Shown here one piece after another: positions 49,098-59,061 of a stretch of DNA of 64,000 nt. The stretch covers positions 62,001 through 126,000 of the forward strand of contig JAHBVJ010000020.1 in assembly GCA_019637615.1 (NCBI GenBank), written 5' to 3'. The notes under the pieces were generated by a model. The model saw only the letters and a program-made list of their open reading frames with translations, had not been told where the DNA came from and did not search any database. A program made the translations under genes and the position numbers. Source of the stretch: Anaerolineae bacterium. Its GTDB lineage: Bacteria > Chloroflexota > Anaerolineae > Aggregatilineales > UBA2796. How positions within the stretch are numbered: position 1 is the stretch's first letter; each line of letters starts with the position of its first letter.

Positions 49098-51128
49098 TTA
49101 TTCCGAACAGTTCGTCCAGCGGTACAAGTATAATCCTTGAAACTGCTGTGTGAGCCTGATACTGGTGGTCAGCTCGCGGACTTGTTCGCCGTCGCGGTTG
49201 ACGATGACGATCTTGAAGCGCCCGTTATCGAGATGCATGTAGGCTAACTGGCTGCCATCCGGTGACCATACCGGATCGGAAAGAATTTGCGTGGCTAACA
49301 ACTTGCTAAACGAGCCATCAAGCGCGCTCAGGTACAGATCAGATGGGCCAGTTAACACGTTGGTCACCGCAAAGGCAGCGCGATCCGTGTCCTCGCCAAC
49401 GAGTGTGTTGAAGCGGTCGGCAAACGTCAGCGCTTTCAGCAAAACGATCTGCTTGCCGGAGTCGAGGTCGATCTTGCCGATGCTGGACTGGTTATCGCGC
49501 TTCAAGCGGAACAACAGCGTCGGCTGCTGGAACGCCCCACCACTGGAAAGCTCGAACAGATCAGCGTTAATGGGCAGTTCATGATAGTTGGAGCCGTCCA
49601 CGGCTGACCAGACGTAGCTAGTTTGGCTGCCGCGCTTGACTATCGCGTTAAAAAATAACAATGGAGACGAATTCGGTCTATAGATGGCGAACCGGAGTCC
49701 GGAAGTCTCGGTGATGATCTCCCCGTTCGGTGTGGTCAACCGATCCACACGCGTCAGGACGCGAGTCCGCTTGAGCGTTTCCGTGTCCATCAGATCGACG
49801 TTGAAGCGACCATCATCCGCGACTGTGACCAAGATGAGATCACGGCGCGAGGCTGGCGGTGGCGAACCGAATTGTTCCTCGTATCGGGGAATGTCATTGA
49901 ATACTTCTGCCCACCACGCTGGCGATAGCTGATCTTCGAGCAGCGTGACTGCCGCCGAATCGCCCGCGACGCTGACCAGACTGAGCACCGTGCTAGATCG
50001 GATCATGGCGGTGCCACTTTCGGTCAGATACAGCCACTTTTTCCCGTCAATCGACCAGATGCCGAGCCGTGTGATGTTGGTATCGTTGACTTGCGATTGG
50101 TAGAGGCCCTGTAAAACGTCCGTTTTCAGAGTACCATCGGCGGAAAACAGCACGTAGCCACGGTAATCACGCTGGCTAACCTGCCCATTGCTGTTGAAGA
50201 TGTAGGTGCCGATCAGCGCGCCGAGTTCACCCGTCGGTGACCAAACAATTTCCTGCACGTAGAATTGCGGTGGCAGATCGACTAGGCGCGTGGTGCCGTC
50301 AGCAGGCGTGTACAGCACCAATTGCAGCGGCGTAACCAATGGCGCTTGCTTGGAGAGCGTCCCCGTCGCGGAACGGATGGCGGCGATCTGGGCGTGCGTG
50401 GGCGACCATGCGGCGGTCTGCCAGTTCACGAGGCCATCAGAGAGCAGTTCGGCGGGCAGCGAGACAGATTTCAACGTCTGCACATTGAGCACGGCGTATG
50501 GCTTGAAGCGCTCGGCACGTTGGGTACGCATCAGGATGTAGCGCCCATCGGCTGACCACGCGAGAGGGTCATTCAGGCCAACAGACGGATCAAGCGGGAT
50601 GATGCGGCGATTGCTCCCATCTTCGTTGACCAAAGTGAGAAAAGGGTGTTGCTCCGAATCCATCCAGCGGAATGCGATTTGACCGGGCGTGACGATCAGA
50701 TCATTTGCGATGATCTGATAGAGCATCGCGGCGGAATATCGCGTTGTTGTAAGTGGCAGTACCATGCCTTTTTGCAGCATTGTGTAGGAATAACGGGTGG
50801 GCAATCTTGAATCGGTGCTAATCGTCGCGAGATCATAAGTCATGTATGCTGACGCTAACGCCTTGTTATAGCCTATTTCGCCCTGCCGTGCGATGATGCT
50901 GAACCGCTCATTACTGTACAAATACTGCCAATCGATGTGCCCGCGATCATCAAGCGACATGCCTGTGTAGGCATCAATCACGCCGAAGATCGGCGCGGGA
51001 AGATCGGCGGCATAATATTGAAAACATGCCTCCGCGTCACTGACCCTCCCCGCAATGGTGATTCCACCGAGCGTGAGATGAAAGAATAGCAGTGTTATCC
51101 CGGTCAGCAGCAGTAATCGGCGCATCAT
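49098..51128 (-). CDS. Secreted TolB-like propeller protein B
   Basis: 676 aa with a signal sequence (LLLLTGITLLFFHLTLGGIT). Propeller repeats include LAWSADGRYILMRTQRA, AWSPTHAQIAAIRSATG, VWSPTGELGALIGTY, and VWSPDGSQLAYMHLDNGRF before the end GLYLYRWTNCSE, which parallels that of protein A. Other shared features are LVNEDGSNRRIIPLD and the RRDLILVT segment. It is upstream of protein A by 24 bases on the same strand, so the two form an operon. Function unknown; secreted. Confidence 0.8.
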   Translation of the reverse strand: MMRRLLLLTGITLLFFHLTLGGITIAGRVSDAEACFQYYAADLPAPIFGVIDAYTGMSLDDRGHIDWQYLYSNERFSIIARQGEIGYNKALASAYMTYDLATISTDSRLPTRYSYTMLQKGMVLPLTTTRYSAAMLYQIIANDLIVTPGQIAFRWMDSEQHPFLTLVNEDGSNRRIIPLDPSVGLNDPLAWSADGRYILMRTQRAERFKPYAVLNVQTLKSVSLPAELLSDGLVNWQTAAWSPTHAQIAAIRSATGTLSKQAPLVTPLQLVLYTPADGTTRLVDLPPQFYVQEIVWSPTGELGALIGTYIFNSNGQVSQRDYRGYVLFSADGTLKTDVLQGLYQSQVNDTNITRLGIWSIDGKKWLYLTESGTAMIRSSTVLSLVSVAGDSAAVTLLEDQLSPAWWAEVFNDIPRYEEQFGSPPPASRRDLILVTVADDGRFNVDLMDTETLKRTRVLTRVDRLTTPNGEIITETSGLRFAIYRPNSSPLLFFNAIVKRGSQTSYVWSAVDGSNYHELPINADLFELSSGGAFQQPTLLFRLKRDNQSSIGKIDLDSGKQIVLLKALTFADRFNTLVGEDTDRAAFAVTNVLTGPSDLYLSALDGSFSKLLATQILSDPVWSPDGSQLAYMHLDNGRFKIVIVNRDGEQVRELTTSIRLTQQFQGLYLYRWTNCSE

Positions 51129-51256
51129 CCCTCCTCGTCCAATCTGCTCGATCTTACATCATCCGCTGAAATGGGCAGTTCAACGCGGGTGAGAAGTCGC
51201 TTAACATGGGCGAGTGTCGTATGATCGTGGAGTCGATGTTTCCTGCTAGGAGCCGC

Positions 51257-52573
51257 ATGTCTACTTTGTCTACTGCTCGGTCTACTACCCGCCCAACGCC
51301 GTTAAGTCTCGTGCAACGCGGCTTGCTGATGCTGATTGTGTTCATCGCCGTGATCTCGTCGCCGCGCGTGATGCTGCTGGAAGTGCAGCCGTTAGCCAAT
51401 GTGCCGCTGGAATTCCGCGCGGTGACGGTGGCGCTGCCCGATTTCGTGCTGATCCTGCTGCTGCTGGCGACAGCGCTGCGGCTGGTCATCGAATCGAATT
51501 ACGCCGAGCGCCTCTTAAAAACGGCGCGGAGGCTGCTCCGGCACGGCCTATTCTTCTGGATCGCGCTGCTGGTATGGATGGGCATCAGTTCTGCGTGGTC
51601 GCCAGCCGCGATCATGACGCGCTTCGTCACCGTTCACGCGCTCGGCGGGTTGCTGATGGCGCTCGTGCTGGCAGATTTGATGCGGCATGAGGGCGCTCAC
51701 GGGTTGTTGTGGGGAGTGATTATCTCCGCTGCTATCCAAGCCGTGATCGGCGTGGCGCAATCCCTGAACGGCGATCCGTTGGGCTTGGGCGCGTTGGGCG
51801 AACTACCGCGTTTCAGCTACGACACGGATCGCTTTTTCCGCGCGGCGGGGCTGTCGCAGCATCCGAATTATCTGGGCGGTTATCTGATGGTCAGCCTGTT
51901 CGCCTGCTTGCTGATCACGTGGCAAAACTGGACGCGTCCGCGCTGGAGATGGCTTGGCATGGGGCTGGCGACGGTGTGTGCGGTCGGTCTGATCGCCACG
52001 CTATCACGCAGCGCGCTCATCGGGACGGGCGTAGGGCTGCTGCCGCTTGTGATCGTGTTGCTACGTGCGCTGGATGCCAAACGCCGACGCTTGATCCTCG
52101 GCGGGTTGGCTGCGCTGACGGTGATCGCGATGGCGCTGGTGCTGATTGCGACGCGCGGCGATGTGGTAACGCGGTTTTTCACGGCGCGGGAATTCTTCTT
52201 CAACGACTCTTGGCGCGAAATCCAGCGCAATCCGATCCTTGGCACGGGCGCGGGAGCGCTGATGATCACCATCGATACGCATGGCTCCGATCTCATCGAT
52301 GTGTTGCCCGTGCATAACGTGTATTTGTACGTGTGGGCGGAAGCGGGCATCATCGGGCTGGCGCTGTTCGGGCTGGCGTGCGCATCGATCCTGTGGCTGA
52401 TCAGGCGGAATCCGGCGTTGATCTGGGGCTGCGCTTTCCTCGCCGTATGCGTAACCATGCTGTTCGATAACTACTGGTGGGCGATCCACCCATTCCAGAT
52501 CGTGTTTTTCTGGGTCGTAGGCTACTGGTGGGGCGCTCTAGAAGCGGAAAATGGGAAAGCTCCCTCCGCGTGA
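51257..52573 (+). CDS. O-antigen ligase family membrane protein
   Basis: About 438 aa with 10-12 membrane helices. The Wzy_C/WaaL pattern is present: SQHPNYLGGYLMVSLFACLL, TLSRSALIGTGVGLLPL, then DSWREIQRNPILGTGAGALM and HNVYLYVWAEAGIIGLALFG (conserved Arg, Gly and His). Such proteins join polysaccharide repeats to a carrier or to protein. In a presumed monoderm Chloroflexota it would glycosylate surface polymers or proteins such as archaellins, which is speculation. The ATG at 51257 has AGGAG four bases upstream; the longer ORF from 51206 is not supported. Confidence 0.87.
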   Translation: MSTLSTARSTTRPTPLSLVQRGLLMLIVFIAVISSPRVMLLEVQPLANVPLEFRAVTVALPDFVLILLLLATALRLVIESNYAERLLKTARRLLRHGLFFWIALLVWMGISSAWSPAAIMTRFVTVHALGGLLMALVLADLMRHEGAHGLLWGVIISAAIQAVIGVAQSLNGDPLGLGALGELPRFSYDTDRFFRAAGLSQHPNYLGGYLMVSLFACLLITWQNWTRPRWRWLGMGLATVCAVGLIATLSRSALIGTGVGLLPLVIVLLRALDAKRRRLILGGLAALTVIAMALVLIATRGDVVTRFFTAREFFFNDSWREIQRNPILGTGAGALMITIDTHGSDLIDVLPVHNVYLYVWAEAGIIGLALFGLACASILWLIRRNPALIWGCAFLAVCVTMLFDNYWWAIHPFQIVFFWVVGYWWGALEAENGKAPSA

Positions 52574-52586
52574 TGCAAAGGGAGCT
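52558..52586. terminator. Hairpin between convergent genes
   Basis: AGCTCCCT (52558-52565) pairs with AGGGAGCT (52579-52586). On the minus strand it is followed by TTTCCCATTTTCC, fitting a weak terminator for the LysM gene; it also contains the stop codon of the ligase-like gene. Confidence 0.5.
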
Positions 52587-52598
52587 GATGAGGTAAAA

Positions 52599-53300
52599 CT
52601 AAGGAATGTACAGCGCCTGACCAGCGTAGATCATGTTCAGGTTGAGGATGCCATTGGCCTCCGCAATGTCGTACACATCGCGGTTGAACTTGGCAGCGAT
52701 CAGGAACATGTTGTCACCGGGCTGGACGATGTAGACGCGCCCTGTCTTGCCGGGGGTCGTGCGTTTGGTCGGCTTCGGCTTGGTGATCACCGTTTGCGCA
52801 CGCGGGATATTGAGCAACTGCCCTACGTAAATCAGGTTCGGGTTGGTGATCCCGTTGGCGTTCATGATGGCTTGCGGCGTGGTGCGGAAGCGCTGCGCGA
52901 TACTGCCTAGCGTATCGCCCTTCTTGACCACGTACTGTACCAAGGTCACGGTCGTGGTGATGGTCGTGCCCGGTGGGTAGGTGGTGATGATTGGTGTATA
53001 GCCCGGATTAGTGGGCGTGTTGGGATACGGGTTTGCGGGTGGCGGCTGATACGGCGGTTGCCCCCCCGGCAGCGGCGCGGGCAGCACGAGCACTTGACCG
53101 ACGAAGACACGGTTAACGTCATAGATGCCATTGATGGTGGCGAGTTCGCTGACACTGACATTAAACCGCGCTGCAATACTGAACAGCGTGTCGCCCGGTT
53201 GGACGACGTAGGTGCCGTTGCCCTGTGCTTCCACAGGCTGGGCGACCACGCCGAGCAACAATACAGCGATCAACACCCCAAGATGAATAATTTTGCGCAT
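52599..53300 (-). CDS. Secreted protein with three LysM domains
   Basis: 233 aa. A signal peptide (HLGVLIAVLLLGVVAQPVEAQ) is followed by three LysM domains: YVVQPGDTLFSIAARFNVSV (about 30-75), YVVKKGDTLGSIAQRFRTTP (about 125-170) and YIVQPGDNMFLIAAKFNRDV (about 185-233). Pro-rich linkers (PGGQPPYQPPPANPYPN) and a basic spacer (KPKPTKRTTPGKTG) separate them. LysM binds the GlcNAc of peptidoglycan or related glycans. No catalytic domain is attached, so it is a cell-wall binding protein or anchor. Single gene with its own leader. Confidence 0.92.
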   Translation of the reverse strand: MRKIIHLGVLIAVLLLGVVAQPVEAQGNGTYVVQPGDTLFSIAARFNVSVSELATINGIYDVNRVFVGQVLVLPAPLPGGQPPYQPPPANPYPNTPTNPGYTPIITTYPPGTTITTTVTLVQYVVKKGDTLGSIAQRFRTTPQAIMNANGITNPNLIYVGQLLNIPRAQTVITKPKPTKRTTPGKTGRVYIVQPGDNMFLIAAKFNRDVYDIAEANGILNLNMIYAGQALYIP

Positions 53301-53498
53301 CGTTAGCGTTCCTATGTGCAGACGATCCTGCGCTTATTATATGCACAACCTTGGATTTTTGGGCAAATCGCCATATTCCAAACCCGTCTCTGTGGAAAAC
53401 AATGCGTAGGGGAGTCGCTGGTTGGGCAAGCCCACGGATGTGATTGTGCGGACGCGTGATAGACTCAACGATCACAGGTAAGCACACAACGGGACACC

Positions 53499-54332
53499 AT
53501 GAAACCAATTGCCGAGCAAACGATCCTGATCACGGGCGCGACGGATGGCTTGGGGAAACAAACCGCGCTGGAATTGGCAAAACAGGGCGCTACGATTTTG
53601 CTGCATGGGCGCGATCCGCAGCGGCTGGACAACACGCGACAGGAGCTTCAAGCAGCGACGGGCAGCACTCGCCTCGAACCCTATCTAGCCGATTTCTCCT
53701 CGCTAGATGCCGTCCACGCTTTAGCCGAGACGATTCAGGCACGCCATCCACAGATCGACACGCTGATCAACAATGCCGCCCTTGGCCCCGGTGCGCCAGA
53801 CTCCACGCGGGAACTGAGTCAGGATGGCTACGAGTTGCGTTTTGCCGTCAACTATCTCGCGTCGTATCTGCTCACCTACTTACTGCTGCCGTGCCTGCGC
53901 CACACCCCGCCGAGCCGGATCATCAATGTGGGGTCAATCGGGCAGTATCCGCTCGATTTTGACGACATCATGCTAGAGCGTCACTACACGCCGCTAAATG
54001 CCTATCGTCAGACCAAGTTGGCGCTGGTGATGTTCACGTTTGATCTCGCGGACATGCTGAAAGACGACGACATCACGGTCAACTGCGTGCATCCGGCCTC
54101 GCTGATGAACACCAAGATGGTAGTCGAAGGCTTCGGACGGACGATGAGCACGGTTGCCGATGGCGTGGCCTCGCTGCTGTACCTGATCACCTCGCCTGCG
54201 CTGGATGGCATTACTGGCAAGTTCTTCGACCATCAGCAGGAAGCCCGCGCCAACGAGCAGGCTTACGATCCAGTGGCACGCCGCCAACTGCACCTGTTGA
54301 GCGAACAATTGACGATGCGCAGCCGCGCATAA
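53499..54332 (+). CDS. Short-chain dehydrogenase/reductase
   Basis: 277 aa, classical SDR fold. Cofactor motif TGATDGLG near residue 13 (TGxxxGxG), NNA in DTLINNAALGPG, the catalytic Ser in INVGSIGQYP and YRQTK (Tyr-x3-Lys) in LNAYRQTKLALVMFT. The basic residue after the glycine motif (GRDPQRL) favours NADP(H). This form, with the retinol-dehydrogenase-like layout and a HPASLMNTKM segment, is typical of uncharacterised bacterial oxidoreductases. Substrate unknown. It is a single gene with no obvious partner. Confidence 0.9.
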   Translation: MKPIAEQTILITGATDGLGKQTALELAKQGATILLHGRDPQRLDNTRQELQAATGSTRLEPYLADFSSLDAVHALAETIQARHPQIDTLINNAALGPGAPDSTRELSQDGYELRFAVNYLASYLLTYLLLPCLRHTPPSRIINVGSIGQYPLDFDDIMLERHYTPLNAYRQTKLALVMFTFDLADMLKDDDITVNCVHPASLMNTKMVVEGFGRTMSTVADGVASLLYLITSPALDGITGKFFDHQQEARANEQAYDPVARRQLHLLSEQLTMRSRA

Positions 54333-54389
54333 CGGGTAAAGATCAGCCAGTCAGCGGTCATCAAAACCACTGACTGGCTACCATGCTAA

Positions 54390-55616
54390 CTACTGGATTT
54401 CGAAGGTGCCGCTGATGGCAGTCTGCGGGAAGCCAGCCAATTCGATCTGCACGTAGTACACGCCGCTCGGCAAGCCATACGTGTAATCGTAGATTGAGAT
54501 GTTGTTGATGCGCCCCGTGCCGGACGGGAACCATTCCTGACGCTCCAACCACAACACACCATTACGATACCAGCGGCGGATCACCGTCGTTTCCGTGCCG
54601 ATGTTGGTGTAGTCCCAGCGGGCGAAGACTTGCAGCGTCCCACGTGGGAACGTGAAAGTCGGCAGACCATCCGGCATGGTGCTGAAGGTCAGGTTGTTGA
54701 AGCGCATTTCACCAGTGCCGGGGTTCGGGGGCACGATGCCGCCGTTGCCGATGGTGAAGCCCGTCTCGATGCGCACCGCTGGATTATCGCGCAGGTAGAT
54801 CACCAGCCGATATTGACCCTGACTGAGACCGAACTGGTAATCGTACAGCGAAATATGCGTCAGGCGTCCGCTGTTGCCCCAATAGCTGCTCCACGCTTCC
54901 TCGCGGACGTTGAACAGCACGCCGTTCAGGTACCACTCGCGGCGCATCACGGAGCCAACGGGGATGTTGGCGTAATTCCAGCGCGCGCTGACCATCTGCG
55001 TGCCAGCGGGGAAGTTGACCACAGGCGCACCCGCCGCGCTCGTGCTCATGGTCAGATCGCTGAAGCCGGATTGCGGGCTAGGCGGCACGATCGTGGACGG
55101 ATAGGCTGCGATCACGAAGTCACCGATGACCTGCGCGGCGGGGTAGGCTTGGCGCGGCTCAAGGTAGGCGACCATGTGGTAATAACCGGGCGTCAGGCCG
55201 TTCTGGAAGTCGTAGATCGAGATCACGTTGAAGTTGATGTTGGAAATACCCCACGTGTAATTCCACGCCTCATCGCGCTTGAGGAACAACTGACCGTTGA
55301 GATACCACTCACGCACCAAACGGGTATCCTGCGGGACGTTTTCGAACGCCCACCGTGCGTACACTTGCTGCGTTCCCGGCGGAAAATACGAGACCGCTGC
55401 GCCGTTGGGATCGGTACTGAACGTCAGGTTGTAGAACTGCGTGCCGATATTCATCCCCGCGAAACTGCTGACATCCGTCGATGGCGTGGGCGTGAACTCT
55501 TGCATCTTAGCGGTCTGCATGGCGGGCGGGAAGGCGAACATTGCCACGCCCATCAGCAGCGTGATCGCCGCGAACAGGGTGCCACTTACGAGAGATTTTC
55601 TAGAGACTGTAGACAT
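54390..55616 (-). CDS. Secreted protein with three copies of an unrecognised β-rich repeat
   Basis: About 408 aa. The signal segment (GTLFAAITLLMGVAMFAFPP) is followed by three ~115-residue repeats. Each has an LTFST or LTMST opening, a FPxGTxxVxARWxYxN strand, a REWYLNG or RRWYRNG turn and an ISIYDYxxGLxxGxY end. Linkers between repeats are Pro/Gly-rich. The layout resembles an Ig-like or jelly-roll module with conserved aromatics, but I do not recognise a family. GGAG lies seven bases before ATG 55616; the ORF's earlier start (55682) is unlikely. Its operon context is none. Confidence 0.75.
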   Translation of the reverse strand: MSTVSRKSLVSGTLFAAITLLMGVAMFAFPPAMQTAKMQEFTPTPSTDVSSFAGMNIGTQFYNLTFSTDPNGAAVSYFPPGTQQVYARWAFENVPQDTRLVREWYLNGQLFLKRDEAWNYTWGISNINFNVISIYDFQNGLTPGYYHMVAYLEPRQAYPAAQVIGDFVIAAYPSTIVPPSPQSGFSDLTMSTSAAGAPVVNFPAGTQMVSARWNYANIPVGSVMRREWYLNGVLFNVREEAWSSYWGNSGRLTHISLYDYQFGLSQGQYRLVIYLRDNPAVRIETGFTIGNGGIVPPNPGTGEMRFNNLTFSTMPDGLPTFTFPRGTLQVFARWDYTNIGTETTVIRRWYRNGVLWLERQEWFPSGTGRINNISIYDYTYGLPSGVYYVQIELAGFPQTAISGTFEIQ

Positions 55617-55830
55617 GCCGATACTCCTTTGCGCCGATGCAGAAATAACAGATGAAGGGTGCTTGCGCGCATCGTGTCGCATTCTTATGACTCAATAGAC
55701 ACAATTCTCAGGGACGGGTTCCCAGATTTCACTAAAAAAGGATTGAAAAACTCGTAAAACCTCAGAAAAACCTGTAAAAGCGGTGTATAGTCGTGGCTAG
55801 ATACCATGCTCTCACACGGAAGGCGTCTTC

Positions 55831-58800
55831 ATGCCCGCTACCCTCATCACCAGCGCCGCTGGCTACGGCAAAACCCGCGAAGTTATCCGACGCATCAAGA
55901 GCCTGAAGCGGCGCAATCCCTTCGATCCCGTGTGGGTGCTGCTCCCAACCGACTTGCAGATCAACGCCTTCCGCACGCGCCTGATGGCGGAAGCCAACGA
56001 AGATACGCTGTTCGGGTTGGAATTTTTCGACTTCTATTCGCTGAACGCGCGTCTGCTGGAAGTCCTCGGCAAGCCGCAGCGCCGCGCGCAGGACGCCACG
56101 CGTTTCCGCATCCTCCGCAGCGTGATCGAGGAACAGCGTGAGCATTTGCAGCACTTCACCGACATCGCGGATACGCCGGGGTTTGTGCAGTTAGTGGCGA
56201 ACTTCACGCTAGAACTCAAGCAAGCCCTGATCCAGCCGGAACAGTTCGTGGACATGGTGCGCACCGAAAAGGACAGCGATCTCTCGATCATCTACTTTGC
56301 TTACCAAGATTTTCTGCGCCAGCAAAATATCGTGGATCGGGAGGGCGAAGGCTGGCTGGCCTTGGCGTTGTTGGAAGCCGACACCATCACCAAACTGCCG
56401 ATCCGCATGTTGGTGGTCGATGGCTACGACCAGTTCAGCACGGTGCAAACGCGCCTGCTCAACCATCTGGCGGATCGCGTGCCAGACACCATCTTGACGA
56501 TGACCTACGAACCACATCGCGCCGAAACCGCCCACCGCCGTTTTGCGCAAACGCTCGCCCGCCTTCTGAAAACGGAGCAGGATCAACGCCGCTGGCAGCG
56601 TGTCGAGGCGCAGTCCGTGCCCGAACAGCAGCGCGATCCGGCCTTGGAGCATCTTTCCGCCAACATTTTTCAGGCCAAGACGCAGCCCGCCGATGCCAGC
56701 CACGCCGTCCGCCTGATCGAAGCGCCAAATCGCCGCCGCGAAGTCCAAACCGTGCTGCGTGAGATCAAAGGCTTACTGCTGACAGGCACGCCCGCCGACC
56801 AGATCGCCATCGTCGCCCGCGATCTGACCGAATATACGCCCTATTTTCTGGAAAACGCCACCACCTATGGCGTCCCGCTGTTCTTCAGTCGCGGGCTGCC
56901 ACTGCGCGAAAATCCTGCCGTCGCCGCTTTCCTCGCGCTGATCGATCTCGCGCATAACCAGTTCCGCCGCCGCGAGGTCATGGACGCCTTGCACAGCCCC
57001 TATCTGCTCCCGCCCGACTTCACACTGGCGCAGATCGACGCGCTGGAACGGCTGACGCGCCGTTATGCAGTGGTACGTTGGGAGCGATCGTGGCTAGAAG
57101 CCATCGCGATGGCGGGCAGTGCGCCGACCAATGATGACGACGAACCGCTGACCGAGGAGCAGATCGCGGCGAATCAAGCGCAGATGGCAACTCTGAGCGC
57201 GAGTCTGGAAGCCTTTTTCGCGCGTGTTACGCCGCCACGACGCGGCACCGCGCGCCAGCTCATCGCGTGGCTGGAAGGTCTGATCGGCGTGGATGCGCAA
57301 GCCGAGGAAGAACCATCGCCCACGGACAGCAGTTTTAGCATCATCAACCAGATTCGCGCAGGTACGGAACCGCCGCTGGTCGGGCGCGATCTGGCGGCGA
57401 TCAAGTGTCTGAAATCGGTGTTCGTGGAGCTGATGATGGCGGCGGAATTGGTCAACCCCGGCATGGTCTTCAAGTGGGATGAGTTCCGGCGCGATCTGCT
57501 GATCGCCATCGATCAGGCCACTATCGATCCGCCGCGCAGCACCAATCGCTTCGGGCGCGTGCTGCTGACTACGATTTACGCGGTGCGCGGCTTGGCGCAT
57601 GATCATCTCTTTGTGCTCGGCCTCTCAGAAGGCGAATTTCCCGCCGCCACACCCGAAGATGCCTTGTATCTCGATACCGAACGCCAGCAGTTGAACGCGC
57701 AGGGCATCGATCTCGCCACGCGCGCCGAAGCCGCCGACGAGAGCAGCCTCTTCTACGAACTGGTCAGCCTCGCACGGCAGCGGCTGATGCTTACGCGCCC
57801 GTACATCGATGATAACGGCGCGGAATGGCCTGCCTCCCCGTACTGGCGGGCAGTGCGCGAAACCGTCCTGACGAGCACGCAGCGACTGCCGATTGCGCAG
57901 CGCCCATCGCTGGACGAAGCCGCCTATCCCGCCGAAGTGATGACAGCAGTAGCAGACATGTTGAACGATCCTGACGGCAAGCATGAGGGCATCCTCGCCG
58001 CGCATGGCTGGCTGATGGGCAAACCATCGCTGCGGGCGGCATGGAATAACGCGCGGATCGGGCGTGGGATCGAGCATCGGCGGCTGGCGGCGGATATTCC
58101 CCACGATCACTACACGGGGCGGCTGCATGATCCGCGTTTGATCGAGCAAGTAGCGCGCGAACTAGGCGGTAATCGCCGCTGGAGCGCCAGCCAGCTCAAC
58201 GAATACGGGATTTGCCCCTATCGCTTCTTCGCCAAACGGTTGCTCAGGCTGGAAGCGCTCAAAGAGCCAGACGAAGGCATGGACGCGCTGCAATACGGCT
58301 CGATGATCCATGAAATCCTCGAATTCACCTACCGCCAGATCGGGGAGGAATCTCTCAGCATCACGCCAGCGAACCGTGACCGCGCCGTAGACATCCTGAA
58401 CGCCGTGATGGACGATTTGCTAGGACGCGCACCCGGTCGTTATGGCTTCCGCGCGACACGGCTGTGGGCGCATGAGCAGTTGGAGATTCGCCGCCGCCTG
58501 ACGGAACTGCTCAACGTCGATTTCAGCGACAAGAGTCCGCTAACGAAATTGGTGAAAGGCACGCGCTACACGCGCCATCACGAGGTCAGCTTCGGCGGCG
58601 AACGCGAAGATGGCACCTCCACCGAAGTCGTGATCGACGGCGAAGCAGGCCCCATCCGCATCTACGGCGTGATCGACCGTGTCGATCAGGTGGGCGATCA
58701 ACTGCTGGTGGTGGACTACAAAACTGGCTCGAAGAAGATTCCGCATGACGAGATGACGTCAGGCCGCAATGTACAAATGCTCGTGTATCTACGGGCGGCG

Positions 58801-59061
58801 CAGCAGTTGTTCCCCGATGCGCACGTGCTCGGCGGGGCGTTCTGGCATCTGCGCAAGCGTGAATTGAGCGGCCTGACCAACGTCAGCGAGCATACAAGCG
58901 TGATCGATCAGGCGGTGGCGAACCTGCATCAGCGCGTGGTGGCGGGGCGGGCGGGCGATTTCGTGAATGTGCCTTCCAAGATGGATGGACACAAGTGCTC
59001 GGCGCACTGCGAATTTCACCAGCTCTGCCGCATGAACGAGGCCAGCGCGCGAAAGGGATGA
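55831..59061 (+). CDS. AddB-like/PD-(D/E)XK nuclease (putative exonuclease subunit)
   Basis: 1076 aa. The N-terminus has a Walker A, SAAGYGKT (8-15), and helicase-like domains with degenerate motifs (WVLLPTDLQINAF, MLVVDGYDQFSTVQ). Residues about 200-780 are the AddB/UvrD-like body. The C-terminal PD-(D/E)XK nuclease domain shows GVIDRVDQVGDQ, then LLVVDYKTGSKK (about 946-966). Cysteines ICPYRF near 794 and KCSAHCEFHQLC (about 1054-1066) form the four-cysteine iron-sulfur staple of AddB. AddAB processes DNA ends for recombination and degrades phage DNA. No AddA gene is nearby, so the partner must be elsewhere. GGAAGG precedes the start. Confidence 0.85.
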   Translation: MPATLITSAAGYGKTREVIRRIKSLKRRNPFDPVWVLLPTDLQINAFRTRLMAEANEDTLFGLEFFDFYSLNARLLEVLGKPQRRAQDATRFRILRSVIEEQREHLQHFTDIADTPGFVQLVANFTLELKQALIQPEQFVDMVRTEKDSDLSIIYFAYQDFLRQQNIVDREGEGWLALALLEADTITKLPIRMLVVDGYDQFSTVQTRLLNHLADRVPDTILTMTYEPHRAETAHRRFAQTLARLLKTEQDQRRWQRVEAQSVPEQQRDPALEHLSANIFQAKTQPADASHAVRLIEAPNRRREVQTVLREIKGLLLTGTPADQIAIVARDLTEYTPYFLENATTYGVPLFFSRGLPLRENPAVAAFLALIDLAHNQFRRREVMDALHSPYLLPPDFTLAQIDALERLTRRYAVVRWERSWLEAIAMAGSAPTNDDDEPLTEEQIAANQAQMATLSASLEAFFARVTPPRRGTARQLIAWLEGLIGVDAQAEEEPSPTDSSFSIINQIRAGTEPPLVGRDLAAIKCLKSVFVELMMAAELVNPGMVFKWDEFRRDLLIAIDQATIDPPRSTNRFGRVLLTTIYAVRGLAHDHLFVLGLSEGEFPAATPEDALYLDTERQQLNAQGIDLATRAEAADESSLFYELVSLARQRLMLTRPYIDDNGAEWPASPYWRAVRETVLTSTQRLPIAQRPSLDEAAYPAEVMTAVADMLNDPDGKHEGILAAHGWLMGKPSLRAAWNNARIGRGIEHRRLAADIPHDHYTGRLHDPRLIEQVARELGGNRRWSASQLNEYGICPYRFFAKRLLRLEALKEPDEGMDALQYGSMIHEILEFTYRQIGEESLSITPANRDRAVDILNAVMDDLLGRAPGRYGFRATRLWAHEQLEIRRRLTELLNVDFSDKSPLTKLVKGTRYTRHHEVSFGGEREDGTSTEVVIDGEAGPIRIYGVIDRVDQVGDQLLVVDYKTGSKKIPHDEMTSGRNVQMLVYLRAAQQLFPDAHVLGGAFWHLRKRELSGLTNVSEHTSVIDQAVANLHQRVVAGRAGDFVNVPSKMDGHKCSAHCEFHQLCRMNEASARKG

